Shown here one piece after another: positions 5,612 to 6,643 of a stretch of DNA of 6,643 bases; the stretch's first letter is position 1; each line of letters opens with the position of its first letter. Under the pieces are notes generated by a model. It did not search any database and was not told the origin of the DNA. It saw only the letters and a list, made by a program, of their open reading frames with translations. This stretch comes from Chromatiales bacterium (lineage in GTDB: Bacteria > Pseudomonadota > Gammaproteobacteria > Chromatiales > Chromatiaceae): positions 1 to 6,643 of the forward strand of contig JAKSCN010000311.1 of the NCBI GenBank assembly GCA_022360595.1, given 5' to 3'. Made by a program: the position numbers and the translations under genes.

Positions 5612-6643
5612 TGAGCGCGATGAAAAACTTCGTAGGCTGGATCGATGAACGTTTCCCACTGACCAAGGTGTGGAATGAGCATCTGGCCGAATACTATGCA
5701 CCGAAGAACTTCAATTTCTGGTACTTCTTTGGCTCACTGGCACTGTTGGTGCTGGTTAACCAGATTTTGACCGGCGTCTGGCTGGCTATGAGTTACAAAC
5801 CCGATGCCGATCTGGCCTTCGGTTCCGTTGAATACATCATGCGCGATGTGGACTGGGGCTGGTTAATCCGTTACCTCCACTCTACCGGCGCTTCCGCCTT
5901 CTTTGTGGTGATCTACCTCCACATGTTCCGCGGTCTGATGTATGGCTCTTACCGCAAACCGCGTGAGCTGTTGTGGATCATCGGTGTGATTATCTACCTG
6001 GTGATGATGGCGACAGCCTTCATGGGTTATCTGTTGCCTTGGGGCCAGATGTCCTACTGGGGCGCCCAGGTTATTGTTAACCTGTTCTCCGCTGTGCCGG
6101 TGGTTGGTCCTGATCTGGGCGTCTGGATTCGTGGTGACTACGTCATCTCTGATGCTACGTTGAACCGTTTCTTTGCGTTGCACTTCCTGTTGCCATTCCT
6201 GTTGGCTGCGTTGGTTTTCGTGCACATTGTTGCCCTGCATAAAGTCGGTTCCAACAACCCCGACGGTATCGAAATCAAGAAGAACAAGGATGAGAACGGT
6301 ATCCCGAAAGACGGCATTCCATTCCACCCTTACTACACAGTGAAAGATATCGCCGGTGTGGCTGGCTTCCTGTTCATCTTTGCGGCAGTGGTCTTCTTTG
6401 CTCCAGAGATGGGCGGCTACTTCATCGAGCATCCCAACTTTGAACCAGCCAATCCGCTGAAGACACCTGAGCACATTGCGCCGGTGTGGTACTTCACACC
6501 GTTCTATGCAATTTTGCGTGCGGTGCCTTCAATTGCTGGTTCAGCGTTCCCAGGCGTTGTTGCTATGTTCGCGGCGATTGCTGTGATGTTCTTCCTGCCT
6601 TGGCTGGATAAGAGCCCAGTTAAATCGATTCGATACAAAGGCA
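5611..6643 (+). CDS. petB: Cytochrome b subunit of the bc1 complex, 5' part
   Basis: The gene is open for 344 codons and one base at the right edge, so the C-terminus is missing. Cytochrome b is the membrane core of the bc1 complex and holds haems bL and bH plus the Qo and Qi quinone sites. Haem ligands are H90 and H104 on helix B and H191 and H205 on helix D; the 14-residue step in the second pair marks bc1 type, since b6 proteins have 15. Hydrophobic helices lie near residues 34-55 (A), 84-108 (B), 117-140 (C), 186-210 (D), 244-264 (E) and 310-330 (F). PWGQMSYWGAQV (about 144-155) is the usual start of the cd region. The Qo motif at 291-294 reads PVWY, where most bc1 complexes have PEWY. 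AGGAG at 5599-5603 lies 7 nt before the ATG, which overlaps the petA stop by one base. Cytochrome c1 (petC) is expected downstream. Confidence 0.97.
   Translation, partial: MSAMKNFVGWIDERFPLTKVWNEHLAEYYAPKNFNFWYFFGSLALLVLVNQILTGVWLAMSYKPDADLAFGSVEYIMRDVDWGWLIRYLHSTGASAFFVVIYLHMFRGLMYGSYRKPRELLWIIGVIIYLVMMATAFMGYLLPWGQMSYWGAQVIVNLFSAVPVVGPDLGVWIRGDYVISDATLNRFFALHFLLPFLLAALVFVHIVALHKVGSNNPDGIEIKKNKDENGIPKDGIPFHPYYTVKDIAGVAGFLFIFAAVVFFAPEMGGYFIEHPNFEPANPLKTPEHIAPVWYFTPFYAILRAVPSIAGSAFPGVVAMFAAIAVMFFLPWLDKSPVKSIRYKG

Noticed and set aside
5597..5613. Frameshift or fusion at the petA-petB junction
   Set aside because: The TGATG overlap is a normal one-base stop/start overlap with a good AGGAG site in front of petB; both proteins have expected ends.
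5863..6474. Long open frame of about 203 codons on the minus strand inside petB
   Set aside because: It lies fully antisense to a clear cytochrome b gene, its product is rich in His and Gln with no recognisable domain, and it shows no ribosome binding site; it is a by-product of petB codon use.

Overview
The window reads as ordinary chromosomal DNA of a gammaproteobacterium. The gene order (hisG, hisD, hisC, an AlgW/DegS-type protease, a Nif3/YbgI-type protein, then petA and petB) resembles that of Pseudomonas and of Chromatiales-like purple or sulfur-oxidising gammaproteobacteria. Protein features agree: short-form HisG, a one-PDZ membrane-anchored HtrA protease, a Tat-type Rieske protein and a bc1-type (not b6-type) cytochrome b. 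A genus cannot be fixed from the sequence. I see no phage, transposon, tRNA, rRNA or CRISPR, and no gene of clearly foreign composition.

Layout. Positions 1-288 hold the last 95 codons of hisG. After a 110-nt gap with an AT-rich run come hisD (399-1703) and hisC (1717-2772), only 13 nt apart and probably co-transcribed. hisC converges on the algW-like gene (2777-3910, minus strand) with only 4 nt between their stop codons. A 144-nt divergent region (3911-4054) separates that gene from the Nif3-family gene (4055-4810, GTG start). A 201-nt region (4811-5011) then carries the best promoter candidate of the window, a perfect 16-bp palindrome and a potentially structured leader. petA (5012-5611) follows and overlaps petB by one base; petB runs off the right edge after 344 codons. 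petC (cytochrome c1) would be expected beyond the edge.

Functions. HisG, HisD and HisC catalyse the first step, the last two oxidations and the transamination step of histidine synthesis. The protease should be an inner-membrane, periplasm-facing sensor that starts the envelope-stress (RpoE/AlgU) cascade. The Nif3-type protein has a conserved two-metal site but no settled role. PetA and PetB are the Rieske iron-sulfur and cytochrome b subunits of the quinol:cytochrome c oxidoreductase.

I found no previously undescribed system. The points most worth a second look are the Qo-site motif of cytochrome b, which reads PVWY rather than PEWY; a Phe in the Rieske cluster loop where high-potential Rieske proteins usually have Tyr; the palindrome in the petA leader; and a consensus -10 box lying 7 nt before the algW start codon, which suggests a leaderless or near-leaderless mRNA.
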